From: Haliclona indistincta
Lineage: Eukaryota > Porifera > Demospongiae > Haplosclerida > Chalinidae
DNA: 64,000 nucleotides
Direction: 5' to 3'
Assembly: GCA_964017065.1 (NCBI GenBank)
Contig: OZ024790.1
Coordinates: 1,544,631 to 1,608,630, forward strand
The stretch's first letter is position 1; each line of letters begins with the position of its first letter. A model generated the notes under the pieces. It worked only from the letters and a program-made list of their open reading frames with translations. It searched no databases and was not told where the DNA came from. Below, piece after piece: positions 22,164-33,690 of the stretch. The translations under genes and the position numbers were made by a program.

Positions 22164-25100
22164 ATGAGTTCTTGGTGGTGTGTAGAGACGGCATTTGAAC
22201 AAGGAAACAAAGAAGATGCTGAGAGACTGCTACCACAGATACTAGAACCAGCAAATATCAGGACAACAACACTTTATGTACCAGGTATGTGGTGGCATGC
22301 TGAACTGGTCCCTCTGCTTCACCTGGCAGCTCATCACGGCTGGAAGGATATCATTATTGACCTAATAACAAAGTACAAGTGTGACAAAATATCTAAGGAC
22401 TCTCATGGACACACTCCACTACACTATGCTGCCAGCAACAATCACCTGGAGGTGGTAAAGTACTTAATCAATGAACAACACTGTGACCCAATGACAAGAG
22501 ATAACAGTGGCAGTACACCAGTTCACTATGCTTGTAGCTATGGACACATCAACATTGCTCAATATCTCATCAGTAACACATCCCTTGACTCATCATGGGA
22601 AAACAATGATGGTGATACGCCCCTTCATTATGCTTGTCGCTATGGACACCTCAAAATTGCTCAGTATCTTATCAGTGCAGCACGCATAGACTCATCTTTA
22701 CAAAACAAGACTGGTGATACAACACTTCACTATGCCTGTCGCTATGGTCACCTCAACATTACTCAGTATCTCATAAGTGAGGCACACTGTGACCCATCGT
22801 GGGAAAACAATAATGGTGATACACCACTTCACTATGCTTGTGATCGTGAAAATGTCCAAATAGTGCATTATTTACTATTCACTGGTAAAATAAACCCCCT
22901 TGCTAAGAACAAAAATGACAAAACTCCAAAACTAAAACCAGATCATATTTATGGATCATTAAAACAGATTCATTTGGAAGAGTGGAGGCCGCATAATCTG
23001 GTCCACCTGGCAGCTGCATATGGCTGGATGGATGTAGTCACCGATCTAATAACAAAGTACAAGTGTGACACCAACAGTAAGGACTCTCGTGGATGGACTC
23101 CACTACACTATGTAGCCAGCAACAATCACCTGGAGGTGGTAAGGTACTTCATCAATGAACAACACTGTGACCCAATGACTAGAGACAAAAATGGTGATAC
23201 ACCACTTCATTATGCATGTGTCCAAGGTCACCACAGAATTGCCCAGTACCTCGTTAATGATGCACAATGTAACCCATCATGTAAAAACAATAATGGTGAT
23301 ACACCACTCCACATCTCTAGTCAATTTGGACAATACGCAATCACCCAGTACCTCATCAGTGAGGCACACTGTAACCCAACATCAGTGAACAAGTATAACG
23401 GTACACCACTTCATTATGCTTGCTGCAATGGCTTTGTCCACATTGTGCAGTACTTACTATCCACTGGTAAAGTAGATCCACTGGCTAAGGACGACAGTGG
23501 TAACACTCCAGTAGACTATGCTAGTAGACATGATAACAGTTACGATCTACTGAAACTATTCCAGTCATTTCCACAATGTGAGAGAGACTTTCCCGTGCAC
23601 ACATACACTAAACTCATCCTAACTGGATACAGTGGAGCTGGCAAGACCACCCTATCTCAACTTATTCATCTCTTAGCTAATGAAACTGGCTTCTTCTCTT
23701 GGCTATCATCAGGTCGTGTTACTGATGTAGAATGCCTCACTGCTGGAATCATACCTCTCCATGTTGAGAGCAAGGTCAACGAGCTTGGTAACATGGTAAT
23801 ATACGATTTCGCAGGACAACAAGAGTACTACTCTAGTCATGCTGCTGTACTGGAACGCATCATGAGGAATTCTGCCGCTATCTTTGTTTGTATCATAGAC
23901 CTGAGCCAGTGTATGGAGAAGATCAGTGAGTCCATACACTACTGGATCAGTTTTATAGAGAACGCCTGCAGCTCAGCCCAGGGATCATCACACGTCATCA
24001 TTGTTGGCAGCCATGCTGACCTGGTCAAGTCATCACAAGAGCTAAAAGAAAAGAGGTCACTAGTGGAGAGCATAGCAGAGAGTAGAGTGAAGCAGCTGAC
24101 ATACGGAGGACTTGTAAGCATGGACTGTCGACTGTCGAAAACCAAAAAGTCACGTCATTTCCGCTCGCTCCTCAATACTTGCCAACAAGCCATACTATCA
24201 TCCCAGCCCAGCATGAGTCTGTACTGTCACGTGTTGTATGCTTTTCTTCGTACAAAACTCAAGAAAACAGGCTGCACACTGCAAGAGCTGACCTCTGCGC
24301 TCATTTCTTCAGAAGAAAGATTTTCTCCTGACTCTACTGTACTGAAAGAGTTACTGACCTCCCTCAGTGACAAAGGTCTCATCTTATTTGTGCAGAACCA
24401 AGAGCATCCCCAGTCTAGCTGGGCAGTAGTGGACAAAGAGGGCTTGCTGAGAGAGGTCAATGGAACACTCTTTGCTCCTGAAAATTTTAAGCAATATTGT
24501 CAAGTTTCCAGCAACACTGGTATAGTGCCCATCGCAACACTTGAAGCGTTGTTCCCACAGTACAGGTCAGAGATGCTTGCCGGCTGCCTCGAGAATATGG
24601 AATTCTGTCATCCTGTGGACCTCTCTACACTTCAAGCCACTAACCTCAAAACTACTTCATCTTCTCCAGGAGAAAACCATCTATTTTTCCCAAGTCTAAT
24701 CAAAGAGAATCGACCTGAAAACCTTTTCTCTCCTATGTTTGGCTGGTGTCTGGGGTGCAGTGACTCTCACCAGTTTTTCAGCAATCGCTTCTTACACGTT
24801 CTTCTCCTTCGACTTGCATTTACATTTCCTCTGGCTAGTAAGGAACGTTCACTCTCTCCCTCTCTGCATGGTCTTGAGCGACAGTGTGATGTGTGGAGAA
24901 ATGGAATCTGCTGGACAAATGACTCCGGAGTGTCCACTGTAGTAGAGATTGTAGACTTCAATCGTTGGGTCATTGTGCTGGTGTCTGAGAAGACCAGAGA
25001 AGCAGCACAGACCTGCAGCAGTGTCATCAGGATGATCCTCGACCTCCAACACCAGCTGTGTAGTGCTGTCACCACATGTGAATGTCTCCTCTCTCCCTCT

Positions 25101-26056
25101 CTACTCGATCGCTATCCCTTTGATGCCTTGCCCGACACTGACCTATTTGATCTACCTACCGTAGCTAGGTCAATGCTTCTTCATCGCAAGTTTCTCTTAG
25201 ACCGAAACAAAGGAACCAACAAGTTATCAACAGATGAAGCTCTATCGTGTGAGCCTTACTACCTCTTGCAACCCTCCTCTGTGTGCCAGCTCTTCAAACA
25301 AAACATGTCTAGCCAGCCTGTTCCTGATCCTCTCCTCCAGGAGGTACTCAGCTTCTGCAATCTGGCCCACCAGAAGCCACAAGACCACAAGTGGCTGAGG
25401 GAGTGCGTCAACAAGCACAGCATATTTGCTGGTAGAAACCCTCTGGTGAGTTGCAGTGTGCAGGTTGTACTGTAGCATGTGATGGCATGTTTCTCTTGTA
25501 TGTACAGGAGGTGGCTGAACTGAAGGAGGGGGGAATCATCAGTCACACAGCTACTGATACACAGCTACCCACAGCTACTGCTACACAGCTACCCACAGCT
25601 ACTGATACACACCTACCCACAGCTACTGATACACTGCTACCCACAGCTACTGCTACACAGCTACCCACAGCTACTGCTACACAGCTACCCACAGCTGCTG
25701 CTGGTGTTAGTGGTAACATCTCTAGAACACTCAGTGAGTTACAATGAGGAGAGTGTCCCTGTTATTATGTACTCATTACAGCTGAGAATGACCTGTGTGG
25801 TGTGTTGGCTGTGATTCGTGATCTCAATGACTGGAAGGACCTTGGACTACAACTAGGCCTTCTCTACTCAACACTGACTGATATCGAACGTTTTCGTCAT
25901 TACAACCCTAGTGAATGCAGGATAGACATGCTCTCAGCATGGCTACAGCAACAAGACAATGTCGTACAGAAGGGAGTCCCTTCGTGGAGTGTGTTGAAAG
26001 CTGCACTGCAGAGTATAGAAGAGCATGAGACAGCTGACAGGATCCACAGCAACTGA
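22164..26056 (+). CDS. Gene C: ankyrin-Roc-COR protein with a different Death domain, intact
   Basis: Exons: 22164-25445, 25508-25733 and 25782-26056, exactly 1261 codons (1260 residues). About 12 ankyrin repeats in two super-blocks (residues about 45-475) precede Roc (GYSGAGKTTLSQL near 488, DFAGQQE, GSHADL) and COR (to 1094). Exon 2 encodes the linker with about six 8-residue repeats of the TATATQLP type. The final exon encodes a classical Death domain (LAVIRDLNDWKDLGLQLGLL ... SVLKAALQSIEEHETADRI), clearly not the FMEAVASKIP type used by A, B and E. The two extra linker exons are skipped here. A decayed copy of the usual Death cassette lies downstream at 27923-28237. The MSSWWCVETAFEQGNKEDAE start and the upstream region are shared with gene D. 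Confidence 0.92.
25540..25700 (+). repeat. 24-bp coding minisatellite in the gene C linker
   Basis: Units of ACAGCTACTGATACACAGCT ACCC type, about six copies, encoding TAT(A/D)TQLP. Homologous arrays: about nine copies in gene E (42716-42940), and one in A and B. Confidence 0.9.
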
Positions 26057-27922
26057 TGGTGAGTTGTGGCTAGTACATTATTGTGAGTGTGTGTTGTCCC
26101 TCTCATACAGGAGGAGGAAGGAATTACCACAACACAGCCACTCAATGTATTAGAAACCAACGATCTCTTACTACACTATTCTTCAACAATGTATTACTCT
26201 GAATATATGTTTTGCATAATATATGTCGTGTTCACGCATCAATTGGGCAGTTACTTTGCTGCCGAAAGTCTACACGGTTGGATGCTCGTAGCGTAATATG
26301 ATGCTGGAATCTCAGAGCATCACGAGCGTGTCATGCATCCATGAAGTATGCAGTTTGGCTAGTCAAGAAGACGATACCTTGCTATTATCGTTCAGACTAT
26401 GAACCAGAGCTGTATCATTAACTCATGAGTGCTTGCTCGGGCTTATTTCAATGCCAGTTAAAACTAGAGTTCTTAGAACACATACCCTGTTCGCTATGGT
26501 GTGCTGTATTAATTCCATGTGTAATTCATGTGAGCAGTTGCAAAACGCAGACTGTTGCAGTGAACTATTATAAAGAGTAAAGTGAACACGCGTTTAATTG
26601 TTCGCTCAGTCTCACAATTGTGGCACACCCACATACCAGAATGTTCTAATCGGCGATGTTGCTAATACAAACACATGGCCATAGCACGCGACAGGAGACT
26701 ATCTCGACTTCGCGGGCGTCTTTCAAAGAATAAATATTAAACTACCAACCTGTTGAGAGCTATTTCATGACAATCTTCGAGCAGAAAGGCAGTAAACAGC
26801 CGCGTTTTTTGTTCACACACATATAAACATACATACGGACATAGCCAAACGCTTAACCCTCCGGCGCCCACGAGCCCAGGGTAATAATGTTTACATCACC
26901 AGAAAACACCAGAGAAACCACTGACTGCTAAGCTAAGCATATGTCATGTCACTTTATCACCATCTCAACCACACCTAATGTAATAAGTATTAGTTATTGC
27001 CCTCACGCGAGGGCAATAACCGACATTAATGACCGCGGGAAAGTCGGTCGCCCGAGTTACGGTCGAGGGCGCAGCCCGAGACTGTACGAGGCCGGGCAAC
27101 CGACTTCCCGAGGTCATTAATGTCGGTAAATGCCCGAGTTGTGTAGGGCAATAAATGATTTATTACATAGTTCATCTCTGTGAGCGCAATAACATCGCGA
27201 ATTTTTCAAACTCGCAAAGACGCAACGGTCTGTTGCTATAGAAGACGCTACGCGCGGTCAATAACCTACGTTAATGCCCTCGAATAGAGTAACCTGATTG
27301 GTGAAAGATGACGTACTATGTAATAATTCCCCCTATTGCACTCGTGGCGGTGCTTTAACTAGTTACAGCATTGCATCAGTATCTATAATAGTAAAGGTTG
27401 TTCAAAATGTGACAAATCTGCATGAAAACAGTGAATACTGGTTTTTCAGACAGCCTACTAGTGGCATCCTTAAACAAGCAGTTCCAAGAATAAAAACCCC
27501 TGATTCCATACTCTACCGCCAAAAAAGCTTCAATGCCATTTTGTGATGTCACAACATCGTGCTCATCACCAATCACGATCATAATGCACTAACAGTCTGC
27601 AAGCCAGCACTAGTAGCCAATGATGTAGAGATGCGTGGTCTATTATAGTCAGCAGATATTTTTGAATTATGTTACCATTCCTTTGATGCGCATGCATTAT
27701 TGGCCAGTGCATGGTAAATTTCTGTTTCTTTTATCGCCTTAAGTTAATGTTGTAGCATTTTGCTTGTCAAAATAATTTTTGAATTGAGTGTGAAAATTTT
27801 AGTATTCAATACGGATTGTGATCGTTAAAATTTATATAGTCCTGTCAAAATTTATATGTAATGTGAGGTATATTATACAGTATTTCATATTATCATGACA
27901 ATGCATGTATCTTTTCATGTAG
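26057..27922. other. Intergenic with one GC-rich foldback
   Basis: 27330-27900 is homologous to 43320-43910, the second intron of gene E (CATTGCATCAGTA, CTATAATAGTAAAGGTTG), so it is the leftover of an ancestral intron. 26290-26990 shows nothing recognisable. Confidence 0.6.
27000..27170. mobile_element. GC-rich foldback element
   Basis: TTATTGCCCTCACGCGAGGG, then AACCGACATTAATGACC near the left, mirrored by GGTCATTAATGTCGGTAAAT and TAGGGCAATAAATGA on the right, with CGAGGGCGCAGCCCGAG in the centre. It resembles in style the hairpins at 50326-50464 and 52091-52270. There is no coding capacity. Confidence 0.65.
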
Positions 27923-28237
27923 CCAGCACAGTCTCTGCCTCATTAGCCACTGCTACACCACAATCACCTCCTCCAACTGGTGAGATGTTATGTTTGACAC
28001 AGATTATTTGATGATGGTCTATTTTCATGTAGTCTCTGTCTCAGCATCACCCACTGCTCAGTCTCTCTCCATCACTCTCCCATCTCCTCCTCCGTCTGGT
28101 GAGCTAACAGTTCGTGCTGGCGGCAGCAGTCTACTCCACATAGCCCAGCCAACTGGGCCACTCTTGTCGCTATGCTAAGTTCTAACTATGTAGGAGAGAA
28201 AGAACTGAGCAACACTGTTCAGAATATATTTTTGTGA
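27923..28237 (+). pseudogene. Decayed A/B/E-type linker and Death cassette downstream of gene C
   Basis: 27923-27979 and 28033-28098 match linker exons 3 and 4 of A, B and E, with acceptor and donor still intact. After the donor of the second, about 175 bp are missing, removing the next acceptor and the first half of the Death exon. What is left (CAGCAGTCTACTCCACATAG to GTGAATG, stop at 28235) corresponds to the C-terminal half of the Death domain. The flanks match the 3' flank of gene E, so gene C once sat in front of the same cassette. Confidence 0.85.
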
Positions 28238-29266
28238 ATGTAGTAATGATTCTAAACAACTCCAGTTATTTATATCAATTGCAATTCTTCCTAAAAATCA
28301 TTTAGACACTGCCCCACATACATGTAGCAAGATAATATCAAGCTAAACTCATCAATTTTTCAAATTGCATGACCATTGGAATTTTATTGCACTTGTGATG
28401 CAACTTGAAGTGAAGTCACAAACATTACTGTTTGGGCAGTTCCTAACAAAATACTTGATGTAAAGGGAGAGCAGTGCATTTTAATTTGTGAATATCATAT
28501 CACTCAAAATTAATTAGACCCATTACCTTACATGGAGATTACTCATGTAGCAACTCACACTCAGAGACGAAGAGTTTTGTTGACCCACGCTGAACGTAGC
28601 TGTTCTATGCATCGACAAACATGGACGTCACTGCAAAATCAGCCATGATTTAGAATGTAAAAGTGTTTTTCTTAAAATCAGAAAAAGTAAATGCAGAAAA
28701 CTCTTCGTCAGCACCTAGAAATGGTTTATAAGAGTCGAATTTCAGCTGGTAACCTTTGCTGCACGGTTAGTCAGGAGAGATTTTTGGCTAGAAAAATGCG
28801 TATCCGTACGATGTCGATTGTTCCTACATTATTCCTTGGTGTAGAATATTGTGCAACGTTTCAAGCTGCATTATACATTGAGACACACTCATTGATGCAT
28901 CAGAGCGAGTTTCACGCTGCTAGCGTTGCTCTGTCATGAGCTGCAGATAAAAGAAAGTCGCTCATTAATATTCATAAAAACGGGTATACCGCCACCTTAA
29001 TTCAATGTAGTACATGGTTATGCACTACGTTCATTACGTTCAATTAATTTAACTACATGACTGTGCAGTTAGTTACCAATCCTGCGCTCTAATTAAATTC
29101 TCCCGAAGCGATACTATTGACACAGTATGATAGTGGAAATGTGTCTTTCAAGGATCTGGTACTAGCTGTTGCAATATCTAACATTGGCCAAACTAGTAAA
29201 GCAGTAATTTCATGCATATAACCTCACCATTATCCCAGGAGAGGGAGGACAATGTGCTATACTGTA
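28238..29266. other. Intergenic
   Basis: 28240-28560 is homologous to the 3' flank of gene E (44434-44700; AAAAATCATTTAGACACTG, TTTTATTGCACTTGTGATGC). The rest is unremarkable. Confidence 0.5.
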
Positions 29267-29657
29267 AAGAAATTAAAAAGATTTCTATCGAAATCAAAAG
29301 GATGTAGTGATGAAGAAATCTACCACTGGTTCACAATGTAAACCAACAAGGAACAAGCATAGAATGGTAACACGATTGACTTGCTAACAGACCATAGATC
29401 CCTACATCAGTGGCTGCTGTGGCCAGACTATGGCTAGTTAAGCTATTTACTGTTGACTGACACTTTGAATAGAATTCAGCTTGTGACAAAATATTGATCT
29501 TATGTACAGCCACTGATGTAGGGATCTATGGTCTGTTAGCAAGTCAATCGTGTTACCATTCTATGCTTGTTCCTTGTTGGTTTACATTGTGAACCAGTGG
29601 TAGATTTCTTCATCACTACATCCTTTTGATTTCGATAGAAATCTTTTTAATTTCTTG
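29267..29657. mobile_element. Foldback element, copy 2
   Basis: Same inverted arms as at 13133-13537 (AAATTAAAAAGATTTCTATCG ends, TACATCAGTGGC inner ends), about 150 bp each, with a loop of about 100 bp. Confidence 0.8.
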
Positions 29658-30219
29658 TTTGTGTCCTTTTTTCTTTTTAGTGAAGTGCAGTTCAATATCA
29701 TGCATGTACGGAGAAGTCTTTGTTTCCACCATTAGTTCAGTATTCCTGTTGTTGATGGCTTTTCTTAAATTTGTAGCTAAAATTGTTAAGCTGTACGTAT
29801 CAGTCGCGTACGCATGCATGCAGTGCATACGAGCCCCGCCCACACTTGTTTGTAGACCTATACGGCGTTTATAATTATCTGGCAAGTGCAGAATGGCGAT
29901 CCTACACGAGCTTACCGTTCTTCGAAGACTCCAGACAAATGCCGGGTGTGTGTTCTCCGTGATAGTGATCCACACGGCGCAGCGATACTTTAGCTGCTTG
30001 ATCACGTGCGCTACCCATTGCTTGGTCACGTGCGTATTGCGCAATCACAATAATGGCGTCTAACACTAAGCTGACAATGGATCACGATCGAGAAATCGCG
30101 GAACTTAGATCACCGTTACGCTAAAAACAAAGCTCAAAAGGCACATGCCAGGAGAATTTCACGACTGTTCGTGGATGTTTTGGTCTCGGCACTGCTCGCG
30201 TAAAGGCGCTAGGCGAGTT

Positions 30220-30272
<53 letters not shown>

Positions 30273-30790
30273 AGAAAGAAGAAAACGAAGATGACGAAAC
30301 TCGATTTTCACCGTTTCCAGGTTCGTCACTTTAGTAACAATTTCGAGCAATCTCCTTGCTACTGTAAGATGGGGCAACGCCAGAGAGCAGATCTAAGTGT
30401 CTAAAGACGTATGAATTCAACACCAGGCGAAATATCAGCGTTTGAACGCTAATACATTGTATGTAGCCGCCATCTTGTTTTCTCGTTCATCCCTACATAG
30501 GGAGTCACTACCGTGCCTCCCTAATAAACATAGTTGATTTTGCTATTATGTACATCTCTACGCAGTGTATGCATCTCAGTGTACCTTTTCTTGCTGTACA
30601 AATCCTAGCAATGCAGTATATTTAGTAACTACAGAGAAAGACAAAACAGGAAACAACGCTACATTGGATGAATTCATTTGAGGTCCAATTGCCTTGATAG
30701 CTGATTAAAATACAACCCGCTATCAATACTAACAAGGAACTGATGACTTAGTTCCTGGGCTGTGTTTACAATTTACAACTTCAGAGAAAA
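29658..30790. repeat. Segmental duplicate of 13.5-14.3 kb plus upstream region of gene D
   Basis: 29658-30400 repeats 13538-14301, including the E-box pair and an AAAG microsatellite (30222-30281). It then continues directly into TCTAAGTGTC, the empty site of the 3-kb element. 30400-30520 matches 17375-17505 (GAACGCTAATACA, GTAGCCGCCATCTTG). 30540-30790 matches the region upstream of gene C. Confidence 0.75.
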
Positions 30791-30813
30791 CATTGAGCAT
30801 TATACCAGCAGTC

Positions 30814-33156
30814 ATGAGTTCTTTGTGGTGTGTAGAGACGGCATTTCAACAAGGAAACAAAGAAGATGCTGAGAGACTGCTACCACAGATACACCAACCA
30901 GCAAATATCAGGACAACAACAATTTATGTACCAGGTATGTGGTGGTACGCTGAACTGGTCCCTCTGCTCCACCTGGCAGCTCATCATGGCTGGAAGGATA
31001 TCATTATTGACCTAATAACAAGGTACAAGTGTGACAAATTAACTAAGGACTCTTATGGACACACTCCACTACACTATGCTGCCAGCAACAATCACCTGGA
31101 GGTGGTAAGGTACTTAATCAATGAACAACACTGTGACCCAATGACAAGAGATAACAGTGGCAGTACACCAGTTCACTATGCTTGTAGCTATGGACACATC
31201 AACATTGCTCAATATCTCATCAGTAACACATCCCTTGAGTCATCATGGGAAAACAAGGACGGTGATACACCCCTTCATTATGCTTGTCGCTATGGACACC
31301 TCAACATTGCTCAATATCTCATCAGTAACACATCCCTTGAGTCATCATGGGAAAACAAGGACGGTGATACACCCCTTCATTATGCTTGTAGCTATGGACA
31401 CATCAACATTGCTCAATATCTCATCAGTAACACATCCCTTGACTCATCGTGGGAGAACAATGATGGTGATACGCCCCTTCATTATGCTTGTCGCTATGGA
31501 CACCTCGAAATTGCTCAGTATCTTATCAGTGAGCCGCACATAAAGTCATCTTTACAAAACAAGGCTGGTGATACAACACTTCACTATGCCTGTCGCTATG
31601 GTCACCTCAACATTACTCGGTATCTCATAAGTGAGGCAAACTGTGACCCAACATGGGAAAACAATAATGGTGATACACCACTTCACTATGCTTGTGATCG
31701 TGAAAATGTCCAAATAGTGCATTATTTGCTATTCACGGGTAAAATAAACCCCCTGGCTAAGAACAAATATGGCGAAACTCCAAAGCTAAAACCAGATCAT
31801 GTTTATGGATCATTAAAACAGATTCAATGGAGGCCGCATAATCTGCTCCACCTGGCAGCTGCATATGGCTGGATGGATGTCGTCACCGATCTAATAACAA
31901 AATACAAGTGTGACACCAACAGTAAGGACTCTCATGGATGCACTCCACTACACTATGCTGCCAGCAACAATCACCTGGAGGTGGTAAGGTACTTCATCAA
32001 TGAACAACACTGTGACCCAACGACTAGAAACAAAAATGGTAATACACCACTTCATTATGCATGTGGGCAAGGTCACCACAGAATTGCCCAGTACCTGGTT
32101 AATGATGCACACTGTAACCCATCATGCGCAAACAACAATGGTGACACACCACTCCACATCTCTAGTCAATTTGGACAATACGAAATCACCCAGTACCTCA
32201 TCAGTGAGGGACATTGTAACCCAACATCAGTGAACAAGTATAACAGTACACCACTTCATGTTGCTTGTTACAATGGCTTTGCCAACATTGTTCAGTACTT
32301 ACTATCCACTGTTAAAGTGGACCCGCTGGCTAAGGACGACAGTGGTAACACTCCAGTAGACTATGCTAATAAACATGAAAACAGTTACAATCTATTGAAA
32401 CTGTTCCAGTCATTTCCACAATGTGAGAGAGACTTTCCCGTGCACACATACACAAAACTCATCCTAACTGGATACAGTGGAGCTGGAAAAACTACCATAT
32501 CTCAACTTATTCATCTCTTAGCTAATGAAACTGGCTTCTTCTCTCGGCTATCATCAGGTCGTGTTACTGATGTAGAATGCCTCACTGCTGGAATCATACC
32601 TCTCCATGTTGAGAGCAAGGTCAATGAGCTTGGTAACATGGTAATATACGATTTCGCAGGACAACAAGAGTACTACTCTAGTCATGCTGCTGTACTGGAA
32701 CGCATCATGAGGAATTCTGCTGCTCTCTTTGTTTGTATCGTAGACCTGAGCCAGTGTATGGACAAGATCAGTGAGTCCATACACTACTGGATCAGTTTTA
32801 TAGAGAACGCCTGCAGCTCAGCCCAGGGATCATCACACGTCATCATTGTTGGCAGCCATGCTGACCTGGTCAAGTCATCACGAGAGAAAAAAGAAAAAAG
32901 GTCACTAGTGGAGAGCATAGCAGAGAGCAGAGTGAAGCAGCTGACATACGGAGGAATTGTAAGCATGGACTGTCGACTGTCGAAAACCAAAAAAGCCCGT
33001 CATTTCCGCTCTCTCCTCTACGCTTGCCAACAAGCCATAGTATCATCCCAGCCCAGCATGAGTTTGTACTGTCATGTGTTGTATGCTTTTCTCCGTACAA
33101 AGCTCAAGAAAATAGGTTGCACACTGCAAGAGCTGACCTCTGCGCTCGTTTCTTAA
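30814..33156 (+). pseudogene. Gene D: ankyrin-Roc paralogue truncated inside COR
   Basis: An open frame of 780 codons from MSSLWCVETAFQQGNKEDAE. I prefer the ATG at 30814 because it aligns with gene C; an in-frame TTG lies 21 bases upstream. It has about 14 ankyrin repeats in two super-blocks (residues 40-535), including a recent 102-bp tandem expansion at 31177-31480, then a complete Roc (GYSGAGKTTISQL near 552, DFAGQQE, GSHADL). It stops at GCTLQELTSALVS, where gene C continues SEERFSPD. From about 33154 the sequence is repeat DNA, and no COR, linker or Death exons are found downstream. It could still make an ankyrin-Roc product, for example a dominant-negative one, but loss of COR makes a non-functional gene more likely. 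Confidence 0.85.
31177..31482 (+). repeat. Recent 102-bp tandem expansion of one ankyrin repeat in gene D
   Basis: Three nearly identical 34-codon units (YAC(S/R)YGH(I/L)NIAQYLI, then SNTSLESSWENKDGDTPLH) start at 31177, 31279 and 31381. Gene C has a single counterpart at about 22528. Confidence 0.85.
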
Positions 33157-33690
33157 AAAGATACAAGTTTAATTGTTAATAATAAAGAAAAGCCATCAAC
33201 AACAGGAAAACTAAACCAATGGTGGAAACAAAGACGGCTCAGTACGTGCATGATATTGAACTGCATTTCACTGAAAAAGAAAAAGGCCGACACAAACAAG
33301 AAAATTAAAAAGATTTCTATCGAAATCAAAAGGATGCAGGGTTGTTAAATCTACCACTGGTCCACAATGTAAACTAACAAGGAACAAGCATGGAATGGTA
33401 ACACGATTGACTTGCTAACAGACCATAGATCCCTACATCAGTGGCTATACATGATCAATATTTTGTCACAAGCTGAATGCAAGTCAGGTGTCAGTCAACA
33501 GCAACTAGCTGAACTAGCTATAATCAACCACAGCAGCCACTGATGTAGGGATCTATGGTCTGTTAGCAAGTCAATTGTGTTACCATTCCATGCTTGTTCC
33601 TTGTTAGTTTACATTGTGGACCAGTGGTAGATTTAACAACCCTACATCCTTTTGATTTCGATAGTAAGAAATCTTTTTAATTTTCTTGTA
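33157..33690. mobile_element. Foldback element, copy 3, with flank, at the breakpoint of gene D
   Basis: 33299-33688 has the same arms as the 13.1 and 29.3 kb copies. 33157-33298 is the inverse of the sequence that follows those copies (compare 13540-13680). Gene D's open frame ends exactly where this unit begins. Confidence 0.8.

Noticed and set aside
29616..30044. 142-codon minus frame before gene D
   Set aside because: It crosses a foldback arm and the duplicated repeat block; the homologous segment near 13.8 kb does not keep the frame.
30793..30813. Upstream TTG start for gene D (MSIIPAV)
   Set aside because: Animal genes rarely use TTG, and the ATG at 30814 aligns with the start of gene C.
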